DNA of 64,000 bases from Dyella sp. ASV24 (GCF_016428905.1 NZ_JAELTQ010000008.1:1-64000), one strand, 5' to 3'; positions 1 to 11,786 are shown, counted from the stretch's first letter. Notes: generated by a model not told the origin, from the letters alone. Program-made: numbers and translations.

Positions 1-3000
1 GGTACGACGGTGTGGGCTTCAAAGTGTTCCGCCATGTGGCGGGCGATCCCAAATCGCTGTTCAACAACGGCATCTCGGCGCTGATGTTCGACCACGATGG
101 CCATCTGTGGGCCGCGGGACTGGAAGCGAGCCTCAACCGCTACGACCCGGCCACCGGTGCGTTCCGTCACTGGAGCCACGACCCCGCGGACCCGGCAAGT
201 CTGTCCAGTGACAAGACGTGGTCGATCGCTCAGACCGGCGATGGCACGATCTGGGTCGGTACGGCCGAGGGCCTGGACCGCATGCGCCCGGACGGGCGCG
301 GCTTTGATCATGTAGTGGTGACGGGCCAAACACCCGGCGCGCTGGGTACGGTGGGCGCGTTGTTCGTGGACGCGCGCGGCCAGCTTTGGGTGGGTGCCGA
401 CAACGGCATCTTCCGCCGTGATACCGGTGGAATCTTCCATCCCATCCTCAACCGCTCAACGGGCAAGCCCTTCGACGCCTGGCGCATCGAGGGGGAGGGC
501 GACGAGATCCGCGTGTCGTCACCGCGTGGCCTGTTCGCGGTGGGCAACGACGACCGTGCGCAACAGATCGGCGTCGGCCAGTTGCCCGACACCAATATCC
601 TGAGCAGCGTGCGCGACCCGTCAGGGCGCATGTGGATCGGCACGCAGCGTGGCCTGTTCCTGAAGAATGGCCGCGACGCGAACATCCAGCCCATCACCAA
701 CCAGCCCGTGCTCAACGGCAATCTGCCGGGCACCTGGGTCTGGCAGATTCAACCCGACAGCGAGGGTGGCCTGTGGATCGCCCTGTTCGATGGCGGTGTG
801 GGCTATCTGGCACCGGGCTGGGATAGCGTCAGCCGATTCACCCACATCCCCGATGATGACAACAGCCTGCGCGACTCGGTCGCCTATGCGGTCGCGCGTG
901 GTAGCAACGGCTCCATCTGGGTCGGTGAACGCGACGGGCGCGTGGACCGGCTGTGGCCGGGTACGGGCAAAGTGGATCATGTGATCTCAGGCCTGCGTGG
1001 TGACGTGCTCGCGCTCACCGAGGATGTGCCGTCGCGCCTGTGGGTAACCGTGCGCGGCGCGTTGTTCCGCTATGCCAACGGCAAGCTGGATGCGGTGGAC
1101 GGATACGCGCATGGCATGAAGCATCCGCTCGAGGTCGAGGCCGGGCCGGATGGCAAACTCTATGCGCGCAGTTTCGGCGAGGGCCTGTTCCGCATCGATC
1201 AAGACACACTCACGGTCACCCCAGTGGCCGTGCAGCCCGCGCAAGAAAAGGCGCGCTGGGGCAGCCAGCTCACGCTCAAGAACGGCACGTTCTGGTACGC
1301 GAGCGACGGCGGCATGCTGCGCCTCGATCGCACCTTTGATCATTTCGAACCCGTGCCCGGCATCGATAACAGCCAGCCTGTCGACGCATTCGATTTCACC
1401 GCGGACGGCTTGTGGGCCGCGCGGCCCGATGGGTTGGAGCACTATCACTACGTCGGCGATGGACTGGCGCTCGATCGCAAGATCGACGCCTTGCGCGGCT
1501 GGCCGTCTATCAACGTGGTCGATCTGGCGGTCGACCAGCATCAACGCGTGTGGATTTTTGGCCGGGATGGCCTATGGCTCTTCGATACCGCCACCGGACA
1601 GTTCCGCGAAATGGGTCTGCAGGACGGCGTAAGCAACGGCGAGTTTATGCGCGGCTTTGCGCGCATGCCCGATGGCATGGTGTATTCGCCCACTTTTGGT
1701 GGGGTGTTGGGCTTCAACCCGAATCGCGCGACGCCTCGAGTGGAGCCGCCGCGTGTGGCGATCACGCGGATACAGGTCCGTCGCGGTGGCGCCTTGCATG
1801 AGCTGCCGGTACCTGCCGATGGCCAGCTATCCATCGGCTGGAACGACTCCGGGCTGATGGTGGATTCGCGCGTGTTTTCCTACGTCGATCCCGTAGCAAA
1901 CCGTTATCGCTTCCGTCTTGCCGGCCTGGACAACGCCTGGGTCGACACGGGCAGCCGGGGCGAGCGCGACCTTACCGGGTTGCCGTACGGCGATTACACG
2001 CTGGATGTGATGGCGGCCGGCGCGGATGGCGTATGGGCCCAATTGCCCAAGCCTTTGCACATCCACGTGGAGGCGCCGCCGTGGACGCGCTGGTGGGCTT
2101 GGTGCGTGTACGTGGTGTTCGTGGTCCTGCTCACCTGGCTGGCACTGCAGGCATGGCGTCGTCGCTTGGCCGAGCGACAGCAGATTCTGCTGGCGGAACA
2201 GCGCAGCCGATTGGCCGAACAGGCCAGCGCGGCGAAGACACACTTCCTCGCTACGCTGAGTCATGAGATCCGCACGCCGATGACCGGCGTCATGGGCATG
2301 GCGGAGCTATTGCTCAGTACGCCGCTCAGCCGCACACAGCGCGACTATGCTGAAGCCATGCAACGCTCGGGCGGCATGCTGCTCAAACTGGTCAATGACG
2401 CACTCGATCTGGCGCGCATCGAAGCGGGCAAGCTGGATCTCGACTATGCGCCGTTCGATCCGCGCACCTTGATCGACGACGTGGCGCAACTCGCCCATGG
2501 CCAAGCTCGTGCCAAAGGCCTGCGCTTTGAGCTGGACCTGCCGCGTGACTTGCCGGCGCGCATGATCGGCGACGCGCTACGTATCAAGCAGGTGCTGCTC
2601 AATCTTGCCAACAACGCACTGAAGTTCACCGAGCGTGGCAGCGTGACTTTGCGTGTGCGTGCTACCGACCATGGCTTGCGCTTCAGCGTGATCGACACCG
2701 GTCCTGGCATTCCTGAAGCAAGCCGGGCGCGGTTGTTCCAGCGCTTCGAACAAGTCACCGGGCCGCAGCGCAGTACCGGCAGCGGGTTGGGTCTGGCCAT
2801 CTGCCGTGAACTGGTGGCGATGATGGGCGGCAGTATCGAGTTGGAATCCAAGGTCGCTTTCGGCAGCACCTTCCACGTAAGGCTACCGTTGCCGCTGGCC
2901 ATGGAGCCTGTCGCTGCATCGGCCCAGCGAATGGACAGCGTCGATGCCCAACCGTTGCGCATCCTGCTGGTGGAAGACGATGCCATCGTGGCGGCTGTCG

Positions 3001-3341
3001 TCCGTGGCCTGTTGGAACGTGCAGGGCATGAAGTGCGCTACGTCGGCAACGGCTTGGCGGCGCTTGCCGAACTGGCGCAGGCGACCTGCGATGTGATCCT
3101 TCTCGATCTTGATTTGCCGGGTATCGACGGCTTCCAGATCGCGCGATTGATTCGACAGCGCGAGGAACCCGGCTGCCGCATACCGATCGTGGCGCTCACA
3201 GCGCGTTCCGGTGGCGATGAAGAAGTGCGCGCGCGCGATGCGGGGATGGATGGCTTTCTGCGCAAGCCGCTTACCGGCGAGCAATTGAGCGACGCCATCC
3301 AGGCGCAAATGGTGGCATCGAGAGAGTCGGTCGACGGCTGA
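1..3341 (+). CDS. Hybrid two-component sensor kinase with beta-propeller input (5' partial)
   Basis: The reading frame is open from the first base and propeller sequence already precedes the first GTG at 12, so the true start lies upstream of the window. In order it shows two-component regulator propeller repeats (about nt 1-1700), a Y_Y_Y domain (about 1740-2075), one membrane helix (about 2085-2150), a HisKA domain with His at 2262-2264 in the context LSHEIRTPM, a HATPase domain with DTGPGIP and GSGLGLAI motifs, and a C-terminal receiver with phospho-acceptor Asp at 3105-3107. This order matches one-protein hybrid sensors that detect periplasmic or surface ligands, often saccharides. The ligand here is unknown. 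No DNA-binding domain follows the receiver, so output probably passes to a separate partner. Confidence 0.93.
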   Translation, partial: YDGVGFKVFRHVAGDPKSLFNNGISALMFDHDGHLWAAGLEASLNRYDPATGAFRHWSHDPADPASLSSDKTWSIAQTGDGTIWVGTAEGLDRMRPDGRGFDHVVVTGQTPGALGTVGALFVDARGQLWVGADNGIFRRDTGGIFHPILNRSTGKPFDAWRIEGEGDEIRVSSPRGLFAVGNDDRAQQIGVGQLPDTNILSSVRDPSGRMWIGTQRGLFLKNGRDANIQPITNQPVLNGNLPGTWVWQIQPDSEGGLWIALFDGGVGYLAPGWDSVSRFTHIPDDDNSLRDSVAYAVARGSNGSIWVGERDGRVDRLWPGTGKVDHVISGLRGDVLALTEDVPSRLWVTVRGALFRYANGKLDAVDGYAHGMKHPLEVEAGPDGKLYARSFGEGLFRIDQDTLTVTPVAVQPAQEKARWGSQLTLKNGTFWYASDGGMLRLDRTFDHFEPVPGIDNSQPVDAFDFTADGLWAARPDGLEHYHYVGDGLALDRKIDALRGWPSINVVDLAVDQHQRVWIFGRDGLWLFDTATGQFREMGLQDGVSNGEFMRGFARMPDGMVYSPTFGGVLGFNPNRATPRVEPPRVAITRIQVRRGGALHELPVPADGQLSIGWNDSGLMVDSRVFSYVDPVANRYRFRLAGLDNAWVDTGSRGERDLTGLPYGDYTLDVMAAGADGVWAQLPKPLHIHVEAPPWTRWWAWCVYVVFVVLLTWLALQAWRRRLAERQQILLAEQRSRLAEQASAAKTHFLATLSHEIRTPMTGVMGMAELLLSTPLSRTQRDYAEAMQRSGGMLLKLVNDALDLARIEAGKLDLDYAPFDPRTLIDDVAQLAHGQARAKGLRFELDLPRDLPARMIGDALRIKQVLLNLANNALKFTERGSVTLRVRATDHGLRFSVIDTGPGIPEASRARLFQRFEQVTGPQRSTGSGLGLAICRELVAMMGGSIELESKVAFGSTFHVRLPLPLAMEPVAASAQRMDSVDAQPLRILLVEDDAIVAAVVRGLLERAGHEVRYVGNGLAALAELAQATCDVILLDLDLPGIDGFQIARLIRQREEPGCRIPIVALTARSGGDEEVRARDAGMDGFLRKPLTGEQLSDAIQAQMVASRESVDG

Positions 3342-3342
3342 G

Positions 3343-3362
3343 CAGGAGCTGTTCTCCTGCTT
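3343..3362. repeat. Gene-end palindrome GCAGGAG/CTCCTGC
   Basis: A 7-bp perfect stem with a short loop directly follows the hybrid kinase stop codon. Similar palindromes with the same GCAGGAGC core lie after lptG (7832-7858) and fumC (13425-13449). There is no clear T-run, so a terminator role is only possible. Confidence 0.5.
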
Positions 3363-3385
3363 CTGCAGCTGGGCCTTTGACCGGG

Positions 3386-3808
3386 TTACATGTCGTATTT
3401 GTTCACGTCAAAGCCGCGGCGCTTGTACTCGGTCCAACGCGTGCGCGAGCCATCGCGTTCGGCTGGATCGGCAGCCACCACTTCCAGCACGCGGTCGAAA
3501 TGGCCGGAAGCGCACTCTTCGCGCAGATTGATCAGCATCGGCCGGTCAGGCGTGTCGATGCCGGGTGGCACGATCAGCACAGCGGTGGTGTGGTCGTCGT
3601 CGTCACCAGCGAGCTGGTGCGTGATGAAGCCGTCCTCATCGAACTCCCACAGCAATTCGTCGATGGCTTCGGCTTGCGCGAAATCGCGAGCCAGAACCAG
3701 CGTGGGCTGCTGTGCCGCATAAGCACGCTTGGCCAGTTCGCACACGAGCAGCAGCGGCTGCTCGCGAAAGCGCGGCTTGTCGATCAGGTAAAAGTCGGCG
3801 CGAGGCAT
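3386..3808 (-). CDS. holC: DNA polymerase III chi subunit
   Basis: This 140-residue protein has the HolC hallmarks: N-terminal MPRADFYLI, a central CELAKRAYAAQQ helix region, and C-terminal TEYKRRGFDVNKYD. Chi links the clamp loader to single-strand binding protein at the replication fork. It lies downstream of pepA on the same strand, the usual pepA-holC arrangement in gammaproteobacteria, with a 106-bp gap filled by short repeats. Its length is normal for the family (about 140-150 aa). Confidence 0.93.
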   Translation of the reverse strand: MPRADFYLIDKPRFREQPLLLVCELAKRAYAAQQPTLVLARDFAQAEAIDELLWEFDEDGFITHQLAGDDDDHTTAVLIVPPGIDTPDRPMLINLREECASGHFDRVLEVVAADPAERDGSRTRWTEYKRRGFDVNKYDM

Positions 3809-3820
3809 GGTTTTGCTTTG

Positions 3821-3915
3821 CAGGGAATGGAGAATTAGGGAATAGAGAATAGTTCAAAGCGACCTGCTCGCCGCTCTGGCTTTTCCTATTCCCTATTGAC
3901 GATTCTCTATTCCCT
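3821..3915. repeat. GGGAAT-type heptad repeats forming an inverted pair
   Basis: The pepA-holC gap is filled by repeats of the type GGGAATR/GAGAATR at 3823-3852, and their inverse complement at about 3885-3915. The arms could pair over about 14 bp. The stretch is much richer in A and T than its surroundings. Similar GGGAAT-type intergenic repeats occur in Xanthomonadaceae genomes. Confidence 0.6.
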
Positions 3916-5405
3916 CACCGACCGGCGCGGTCGATCAGCCACTGCACCAGCAGCGACACCGGACGGCCCGTGGCGAGGCCCTTGCGGCCCTCGTCCCAGG
4001 CGGTGCCCGCGATGTCCAGGTGCGCCCAGCGCTGACCTTCGGTGAAGCGCGCCAGGAAGCAACCGGCCGTGATGGCGCCGGCGTTCTTGCCACCGATGTT
4101 GGCGACGTCAGCGAAGCCCGATTCCAGCTGCACCTGGTAGTCGTCCCACAGCGGCAGGCGCCACGCACGATCCAGCGTGGTTTCACCGGCGGTGAGCAGT
4201 TCGGCGGCGAGGTCGTCATGCTTGCTCATCAAGCCGCTGGCGTGCTTGCCCAGCGCGATCACGCAGGCGCCGGTCAGCGTGGCGGCGTCGATCAGCACCT
4301 TGGGTTCGAAGGTCTTCGCCGTGTAGGTCAGTGCGTCGCACAGAATCAGGCGGCCTTCGGCGTCGGTGTTGAGCACCTCGATGGTCAGGCCGGAAAGGCT
4401 GGTGAGCACATCGCTGGGGCGGTAGCTGTCGCCGTCGGGCATGTTCTCCACGGCGGGCACCACGCACACCAGGTTCACCGGCAGGCCCAACTTCACCGTG
4501 GCCACGAAGCTGCCGAGCACGCCAGCGGCGCCGCCCATGTCGAACTTCATTTCTTCCATGCCGGGGCCCGGCTTGAGGCTGATGCCGCCGGTGTCGAAGG
4601 TGATGCCCTTGCCGACGAAAGCGTACGGCTTGTCGCCGTCCGCGCCGCCCTTGTAGTTCAGGATCACGAGCTTGGGCTTGTTGGCCGAGCCACGGCCCAC
4701 GGCCAGCAGCGAGCCGAAGCCCAGTTCGCCCATTTTTTCGTGGTCGAGCACGGTGCAATCGACCTTGTCGTGCTGCGCGGCAAACTGCTCGGCCTGCGAG
4801 GCGATGTAGGCCGGGTTGCAGATGTTGGGCGGCAGGTTGGCCAGTTCGCGGGCGAAGCGAATGCCTTCAGCCATGGCGGCGGCCTGATCCAGGCCTGCCT
4901 TGGCGTCGTCGCCAGCGGCGAACGCGACCGTGGCCAGCTCCGGCTGGGCGGCTTTCTCACGCGGCTTGAAGGTGGCGGTGTAGCGATAGGCGGCGAAATC
5001 GGCGGCGAGTGCGGCGGTGCGTACGCGCCAGGCAGCGTCGTGGCCGGGCACGTCCACTTCGGTGAGGTAGGACACGGCGCCGTCGACCGGCAGGCGGCCC
5101 AGGGCGCGGGCGGCCTCGATATTCACCTTCTGGTAGCGTGCACCGTCGAACGTCTTCTGCGTTCCAAGACCCACCACCAGCACGCGCCTGGCTGCCACGC
5201 CCTCCGGTGCGTACAGCACAGCCGTGGTGCCGGCCTTGCCGTTGATGTCCCCGCTTTCGACCTGGCGCTTGATGGCGCCGTTCGCAGCGGTGTCCACGCG
5301 GGCGGCGGCACTGGTGAGTACGCCGTTCTCATAGACGCCGACGACCACGCAAGGGGTTTCGACGGATTCGGGAGCGGCGGAGCCAAGGCTGAACTGGAGA
5401 GTCAT
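3915..5405 (-). CDS. pepA: Leucyl aminopeptidase (M17 family)
   Basis: The product is a 496-aa manganese/zinc M17 aminopeptidase that removes N-terminal residues from peptides in the cytoplasm. The signature [10 protein letters not shown], the metal-binding region [16 protein letters not shown] and the C-terminal [11 protein letters not shown] segment are all visible. I place the start at the ATG at 5405 (MTLQFSLG), because the 70 upstream in-frame residues do not look like this family and an AGGA ribosome-binding site precedes this ATG. PepA homologues can also bind DNA in other bacteria. It heads the leftward pepA-holC pair and is divergent from lptF. Confidence 0.96.
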   Translation of the reverse strand: MTLQFSLGSAAPESVETPCVVVGVYENGVLTSAAARVDTAANGAIKRQVESGDINGKAGTTAVLYAPEGVAARRVLVVGLGTQKTFDGARYQKVNIEAARALGRLPVDGAVSYLTEVDVPGHDAAWRVRTAALAADFAAYRYTATFKPREKAAQPELATVAFAAGDDAKAGLDQAAAMAEGIRFARELANLPPNICNPAYIASQAEQFAAQHDKVDCTVLDHEKMGELGFGSLLAVGRGSANKPKLVILNYKGGADGDKPYAFVGKGITFDTGGISLKPGPGMEEMKFDMGGAAGVLGSFVATVKLGLPVNLVCVVPAVENMPDGDSYRPSDVLTSLSGLTIEVLNTDAEGRLILCDALTYTAKTFEPKVLIDAATLTGACVIALGKHASGLMSKHDDLAAELLTAGETTLDRAWRLPLWDDYQVQLESGFADVANIGGKNAGAITAGCFLARFTEGQRWAHLDIAGTAWDEGRKGLATGRPVSLLVQWLIDRAGR

Positions 5406-5607
5406 GGAGATGTCCTGCAGAAAGGTCCGGAAAGGTTCGGACAGGCTAGACTTGGGGTTTGCCGCACCCGGTTGGGGCGGCGCCAAGCCCTTCATCTTAT
5501 CGCATGTCGAGAAACAGTCCCCAAGAACAGGCGGCCAGCCCGTACACTTCACTGCTGTTTCCCCGCCCACGCGTCCGCGCGGGCATGCCCGTGCGTGAGG
5601 ACCGGTT

Positions 5608-6711
5608 CTGAGCATCCTCGATCGTTATTTCCTGCGTGAGCTGGCGCAAACCGTCGCCGCTACCGCCATCGTGCTGCTGGCCGTCATGGCCGGCACCTCG
5701 TTTGCGCACGTGTTGCAGCAGGTGGCGAACGGCAGCTTCCCGGCCAGCGTGATGTTCCAGGTGCTGGGCCTGAACATGCTGGATGGCCTCTCCACGCTGT
5801 TGCCGCTGGCCGCCTTTCTGGGCGTGCTCAACGGCCTTGGCCGCATGTACCGTGAGAGCGAGATGCACGTACTGGCCTCGTCTGGCATGGGCGCCTCGGG
5901 CCTGCTGCGCCCGATCAGCATCCTGGCCGTGGTTTTGGCGATCCTGGTGGGCGCGGTGGCGTTGTGGTTTGGTCCCTGGGCCGCACGCACGTCGGACCAA
6001 CTGGTGGCTGCGGCCAACCGCTCGGTGATCGCCGCGGGCCTTGATGCCGGCCGTTTCACCGCCTTGCCGGGCAAGGGCGGCATCATCTTCGTGGATGAGC
6101 TCAGCCGCGACGGCAGTACGCTGGGCAATACCCTTATCGCTACCGAGCGCACCGGCCACGACAACGTGCCGCACATCAAGTTCGTGACGGGCAAGCACGG
6201 CCAGCTCTATCAGGAAACCGATGGCAGCGGCCGCTTCCTGGCGTTGTGGAACGGCTTCCAGTACGACATCCCGCTGGGCGCGGACAACTGGCGCAAGATG
6301 CAGTACGAGCGCAACGATGCATCGTTGGACAGCATCCAGTCCGATGACGACCAAGAAGATCCCGCGCACTCGATGACGCTGCGCCAACTGCTGCGCACGG
6401 ACAACCCGGATACACGCGCTGAATTCGCCTGGCGCACCATTGCGCCGTTCATGACCCTGGTGCTGCTCACGCTTGCGTTGCCACTATCGCGCCAGAGTCC
6501 GCGTGAACCCCGTTTTGGCCGCATGTTCCTGGCCATCCTCACGTTCTACTTTTATTACCTGCTGCTGGCGATCTGTCGCGGCCAGATCATCAAGGGCCAC
6601 TGGCACCACTCGTTCCCGATGTGGGTGATCACCCTGATCGTGTTCCTGATCGCCGCCCGCATGTTCCAAAATCAGTACTCCGCGCGTAAGCCGCGCAAGG
6701 CGGGTGCCTGA
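5608..6711 (+). CDS. lptF: LPS export permease LptF, probable CTG start
   Basis: LptF is one of two inner-membrane permeases of the LptB2FG complex that extracts lipopolysaccharide for transport to the outer membrane. The N-terminal helix region [18 protein letters not shown] is family-typical but lies upstream of the first GTG (5671). No ATG, GTG or TTG occurs between the in-frame stop at 5596-5598 and that region. A CTG at 5608 follows a GAGG ribosome-binding site with 7-nt spacing, so I use it, giving 367 aa. The C-terminal helices (about nt 6440-6680) are clear. The stop overlaps the lptG start by one base (TGATG), implying coupled translation. Confidence 0.88.
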   Translation: MSILDRYFLRELAQTVAATAIVLLAVMAGTSFAHVLQQVANGSFPASVMFQVLGLNMLDGLSTLLPLAAFLGVLNGLGRMYRESEMHVLASSGMGASGLLRPISILAVVLAILVGAVALWFGPWAARTSDQLVAAANRSVIAAGLDAGRFTALPGKGGIIFVDELSRDGSTLGNTLIATERTGHDNVPHIKFVTGKHGQLYQETDGSGRFLALWNGFQYDIPLGADNWRKMQYERNDASLDSIQSDDDQEDPAHSMTLRQLLRTDNPDTRAEFAWRTIAPFMTLVLLTLALPLSRQSPREPRFGRMFLAILTFYFYYLLLAICRGQIIKGHWHHSFPMWVITLIVFLIAARMFQNQYSARKPRKAGA

Positions 6712-7811
6712 TGGCCTCCCTGCGCATTCGCCGCGTTGATTGGCTGGTCGGTACTACGGTACTGGGCTCCCTGCTTACGGTGTGGCTGGTCATCACCGGT
6801 CTGGATGCGGTGTTCCAGTTCCTGCGTCAGCTCGGCAACGTAGGCAAGAACGGCTACACGGTGACCAACGCCGTGGTGTACGTGCTGGTGACCTTTCCAC
6901 GCCGTCTGTACGAAATGTTCGGCAATGCCGCCTTGATTGGCGGCTTGCTCGGCCTGGGCGGCCTGGCCGCCACCAACGAGCTGACCGCGCTGCGCGCTTG
7001 TGGCCTGTCCAAGTTGCGCATCGCGGCGTCCGCGGTGGGCGTGGTGGCCATTCTCGTGGTTGGTGTGGTGATCCTTGGTGAAACTGCGGCGCCATGGGGC
7101 GATCAGCAAGCGCAGGCCATGCAGTTGCGCCTCAAGTCGAACAATGTGGGTATTGGCGGCACCTCGGGCCTGTGGGCGCGCGATGGTGATCGCGTCATCA
7201 ATGCCAAGAGCTGGGTGGCCAAACGCACGGCCACGCACAGCACGGTGCAGTTGCTCGACGTGCGCGTGTTCACCCTGACGCCGGATGGCCAGGTGACGCG
7301 CTTCGATTGGGCGCAGACTGCCGAGCACGATGGCCGCAAGTGGGTGATGAGCAAGGTGCGCAGCACCACCATCGATGACGCCGGCACGCATTCCCATACA
7401 GCCGATAGCCAGACCTGGGATTCCAACCTCAATCCGCAGGTGTTGGAGCAGTCGGTGATCCAGCCGCAGTACCTGCCCATGCGCGACCTGCGGCGCAACA
7501 TTGCCTATCTCGAGCAGAACGGTCAGAACCCGGGCGTCTATTCCTCGGCCTTCTGGACGCGCGCGCTGTACCCGGTGAACGTGCTGGTGCTGGTGTTGCT
7601 GGCCATGCCGTTCTCGTTCGGCACGTTGCGCTCGGGTGGTCTGGGCAAGCGCATGTTCATCGGCATGCTGCTCGCCATCGGTTGGTACTTTCTGCAGAAG
7701 GCGATGGTGAACTTCGGCACCGTGTACGGCGTGCCGCCGTTGGTGGCCAACTTGCTGCCCGCGGTGATTCTGGCCGTCATTGCCTGGGTGTACTTCCGCA
7801 AACACGGATAG
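6711..7811 (+). CDS. lptG: LPS export permease LptG
   Basis: This is the partner permease of LptF in the LptB2FG lipopolysaccharide extractor. The 366-aa protein has an N-terminal helix, then two helices around the RRLYEMFGNAALIGGLLG segment, a periplasmic jellyroll-like domain (about residues 130-275) and three C-terminal helices. The start ATG overlaps the lptF stop. The ATPase lptB and the lptA/C genes are not in the window. Confidence 0.95.
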   Translation: MASLRIRRVDWLVGTTVLGSLLTVWLVITGLDAVFQFLRQLGNVGKNGYTVTNAVVYVLVTFPRRLYEMFGNAALIGGLLGLGGLAATNELTALRACGLSKLRIAASAVGVVAILVVGVVILGETAAPWGDQQAQAMQLRLKSNNVGIGGTSGLWARDGDRVINAKSWVAKRTATHSTVQLLDVRVFTLTPDGQVTRFDWAQTAEHDGRKWVMSKVRSTTIDDAGTHSHTADSQTWDSNLNPQVLEQSVIQPQYLPMRDLRRNIAYLEQNGQNPGVYSSAFWTRALYPVNVLVLVLLAMPFSFGTLRSGGLGKRMFIGMLLAIGWYFLQKAMVNFGTVYGVPPLVANLLPAVILAVIAWVYFRKHG

Positions 7812-7827
7812 CGCCCGGTGGCATCTC

Positions 7828-7860
7828 ATGCAGGAACGCCCGAGCGCGCTCCTGCATGGG
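7828..7860. repeat. Gene-end palindrome between lptG and the ABC exporter
   Basis: The arms CATGCAGGA and TCCTGCATG form a 9-bp perfect stem in the 65-bp gap where lptG and the exporter converge. It belongs to the same GCAGGA/TCCTGC group as the palindromes after the hybrid kinase and fumC. It may serve as a bidirectional transcription end. Confidence 0.5.
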
Positions 7861-7876
7861 CCCGACGCAACGGTCG

Positions 7877-9637
<1,761 letters not shown>

Positions 9638-9783
9638 GCTGTGGCTCCGATGACTCACGCCCCGCTCCATGCGGGGACCTTGCCGCAAGGCTAGCCCAAC
9701 GCCGCGTCAGGCGTCAGCGGCCCTTGCTCGCGGGGACGCGACCGAGCAAGCTTCTCGTCTGTTTCTGCCATGAGAAGACCGCC

Positions 9784-10800
9784 GTGGAATTGATCGACCT
9801 GCGCAGCGATACCGTGACCCGTCCCACACCCGCCATGCGCGCGGCCATGCTCGATGCCGCCGTCGGCGACGACGTCTACGGCGAAGACCCCACGGTAAAC
9901 GCGCTGCAGGAGCGCCTGGCGGCCGATCTTGGGTTTGAGGCGGGGTTGTTTGTGCCGACGGGTACGCAGTCCAACCTCGTGGCGCTGATGTCGCATTGCG
10001 AACGCGGCGACGAATACCTGGTGGGCGCGGATGCACACACCTACAAGTTCGAAGGCGGTGGCGCCGCCGTGCTCGGGTCCATCCAGCCACAGCCGATTCC
10101 CCACGACACGGACGGCAGTCTCCCGCTGGACAAGGTCGCCGCGGCGATCAAACCGGTTGATCCGCACTTTGCCCGCACGCGCCTGCTGGCGCTGGAAAAC
10201 ACCTGGCATGGTCGGGTGCTGCCGATGGATTATCTGAAGGCCGCCCACGATTTCGCCCGCGAGCGCGGATTGGCGCTGCATCTGGATGGTGCGCGCGTGT
10301 TCAACGCCGCCGTGGCTTGTGGGGTGCCCGTGCGCGAGATCGCCAAACACTTCGATAGCGTGTCGGTGTGCCTGTCCAAGGGGCTGGGTGCACCGGTGGG
10401 CTCGGTGCTGGTCGGTTCGTCGGCTCTGATCGAGAAGGCCCGTCGTTGGAAAAAGGTCGCTGGTGGTGGCTGGCGGCAGGCCGGCATGCTCGCGGCTGCG
10501 GCGCAGTACGCGCTTGATCATCATGTTGATCGGCTGGCGGAGGATCACGCGCGTGCGGCGAGGTTGGCGGCAGGACTGGGGGATATTCCTGGCGTGAAGT
10601 TGTTGGGTCAGCACACGAATATGGTGTTTATCGATGTACCGGCGGACCGCTTGCGGGAGTTGGACGTCCATTTGCGAGGGGCGGGTATTCGCATCAGCAT
10701 CGGGTATTTGCCGACGTTGCGGTTGGTGACGCATTTGGACGTGGGTGATGAGGGTGTGGTGCGGACGGTGGCGGCGTTTCGGCAGTTTTTTGTGGGGTGA
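9784..10800 (+). CDS. ltaE: Low-specificity threonine aldolase
   Basis: This PLP enzyme cleaves threonine and allo-threonine to glycine and acetaldehyde. The N-terminal [18 protein letters not shown] segment, the [10 protein letters not shown] region and the lysine expected to hold PLP (K199 in [11 protein letters not shown]) are present. I use GTG at 9784, which gives 338 aa and aligns with the family N-terminus; the ATG at 9724 would add 20 atypical residues. The last 150 bp are richer in T and G than the rest of the gene. It has no operon partner. Confidence 0.93.
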   Translation: MELIDLRSDTVTRPTPAMRAAMLDAAVGDDVYGEDPTVNALQERLAADLGFEAGLFVPTGTQSNLVALMSHCERGDEYLVGADAHTYKFEGGGAAVLGSIQPQPIPHDTDGSLPLDKVAAAIKPVDPHFARTRLLALENTWHGRVLPMDYLKAAHDFARERGLALHLDGARVFNAAVACGVPVREIAKHFDSVSVCLSKGLGAPVGSVLVGSSALIEKARRWKKVAGGGWRQAGMLAAAAQYALDHHVDRLAEDHARAARLAAGLGDIPGVKLLGQHTNMVFIDVPADRLRELDVHLRGAGIRISIGYLPTLRLVTHLDVGDEGVVRTVAAFRQFFVG

Positions 10801-10862
10801 TGTTGTTGGGGTTTTGCCGTTGTGGGTTGGGCGTGGGGTGCGTGGTGTCGCAGCTTGCGCTT

Positions 10863-10914
10863 TTCTCCCTCTCCCCTTCGGGGAGAGGGTTGGGGTGAGG
10901 GGTGGGTGCTCGCC
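10863..10914 (+). repeat. Outer inverted repeat, left arm
   Basis: It begins with the palindrome CCCTCTCCCC TTCG GGGGAGAGGG and continues through GTTGGGGTGAGGGG to GTGCTCGCC. The near-exact reverse complement lies at 11871-11921. This GGGAGAGGG-TTGGGGTGAGGG motif is widespread as an intergenic element in many proteobacteria. Confidence 0.85.
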
Positions 10915-10930
10915 TTATGGTTTCGATGAA

Positions 10931-10986
10931 ACCGTCATCCCGGCGCACCCCGCAAAAGGGGGCAAGGGCCGGGATCCAGTAGCGAT
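10931..10986. repeat. REP-like palindromic element
   Basis: The sequence starts GTCATCCCGGCGC and ends GGCCGGGATCCAGTAGCG, with a GC-rich inner hairpin. It is a variant of the elements at 46831-46866 and 46927-46961, which carry the same GTCATYCCGGCG and ATCCAGTAGCG ends. Confidence 0.65.
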
Positions 10987-11010
10987 ATCGCTTGATTGTC
11001 GCGTGGTCGT

Positions 11011-11102
11011 GACTTGGCCGCTTACGCAGCGGGCGTTTCGACCTTCTGCCGAAGGTCGAGTCACTTTTCTTTGCTTGCCCAAAGAAAAGTAACCCAAAGA
11101 AA
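11011..11102 (+). repeat. Inner inverted repeat, left arm
   Basis: It runs from GGCCGCTTACGCAGCGGGCG to TAACCCAAAGAAA and includes the hairpin TTTTCTTTG-N-CAAAGAAAAG. An imperfect reverse complement lies at 11692-11786. Confidence 0.8.
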
Positions 11103-11416
11103 GGGCCCCCCGGATGAGGCGCCTTCCGGGCTGACGCCCTCCAGGTACGCGGTCGGGTTCCGGGCTTTTCGACGGGGCTCCTGCCCCGACGAAAAGGAAT
11201 CGGCATCCCTGCCGATTCCCCTGCGGGCCTTTTCTCCACCCGCCCGCCGCCTCATACGGGGCCCGGAGGATCAAAAGCGCAAAACAGACGGCTCGTGCAG
11301 CATTGCTGCACATCGCATCGCGGCAGGTCGCGTTGCTCCTGCACTAGAGCAGGGACGCAAAGCCAAGGCAGAAGGCAACGATTATGCCGTTCGGTGTCGA
11401 GTTCTCCCGACCGGTC

Positions 11417-11543
11417 GGAAAGCGTAGCGTCTTCTTTGCCTTGCCCCAGTGGTGGGAAAGCGTAGCGCTCCCTTTACCTCGCCTCGGCGGTAGGAAAGCG
11501 TAGCGTCCTCTCTCCCTAGCCTCAGCGATCGGGAAGCGTAGCG
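11417..11543 (+). repeat. 38-bp tandem repeat, four units
   Basis: The core GGAAAGCGTAGCG occurs at 11417, 11455 and 11493, and as GGAAGCGTAGCG at 11532. Spacing is therefore 38, 38 and 39 bp. Each core is followed by a pyrimidine-rich stretch with CCTT or CCTC. A related GCGTAGCGCTC appears once more near 11580. Confidence 0.8.
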
Positions 11544-11691
11544 CGGCCTGTTTTAAGTCCTCTGCGCCACGGAGCGTTGCGTAGCGCTCCGGCGTATCCG
11601 CTGTGTAGAGGTGGAGATTGTCACGTAGCAACGTTCCTCAGCCGTTCGGGCTTATCCCATCGTGATGCTGCGGGCGTTGGCTTTACGGCCA

Positions 11692-11786
11692 TTTTCTTTG
11701 GGTTACTTTTCTTTTGGGCCAGCAAAAGAAAAGTGACTCGAGCGTCGGCAGACGATCGAAACGCCCGCTGCGTAAGCGGCCAGGTC
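11692..11786 (-). repeat. Inner inverted repeat, right arm
   Basis: This is the imperfect reverse complement of 11011-11102. It contains TTTTCTTTGGGTTAC at one end and CGCCCGCTGCGTAAGCGGCC at the other. Confidence 0.8.

Noticed and set aside
4020-5639. Long open frame antisense to pepA (539 aa)
   Set aside because: It mirrors pepA codons, is His/Gly/Ala-rich without any family pattern, and pepA is certain. High-GC genes often leave such antisense frames.
11417-11543. CRISPR array
   Set aside because: Spaced direct repeats are present, but the cores are only 13 bp, the spacers are similar to each other and no cas gene is near.
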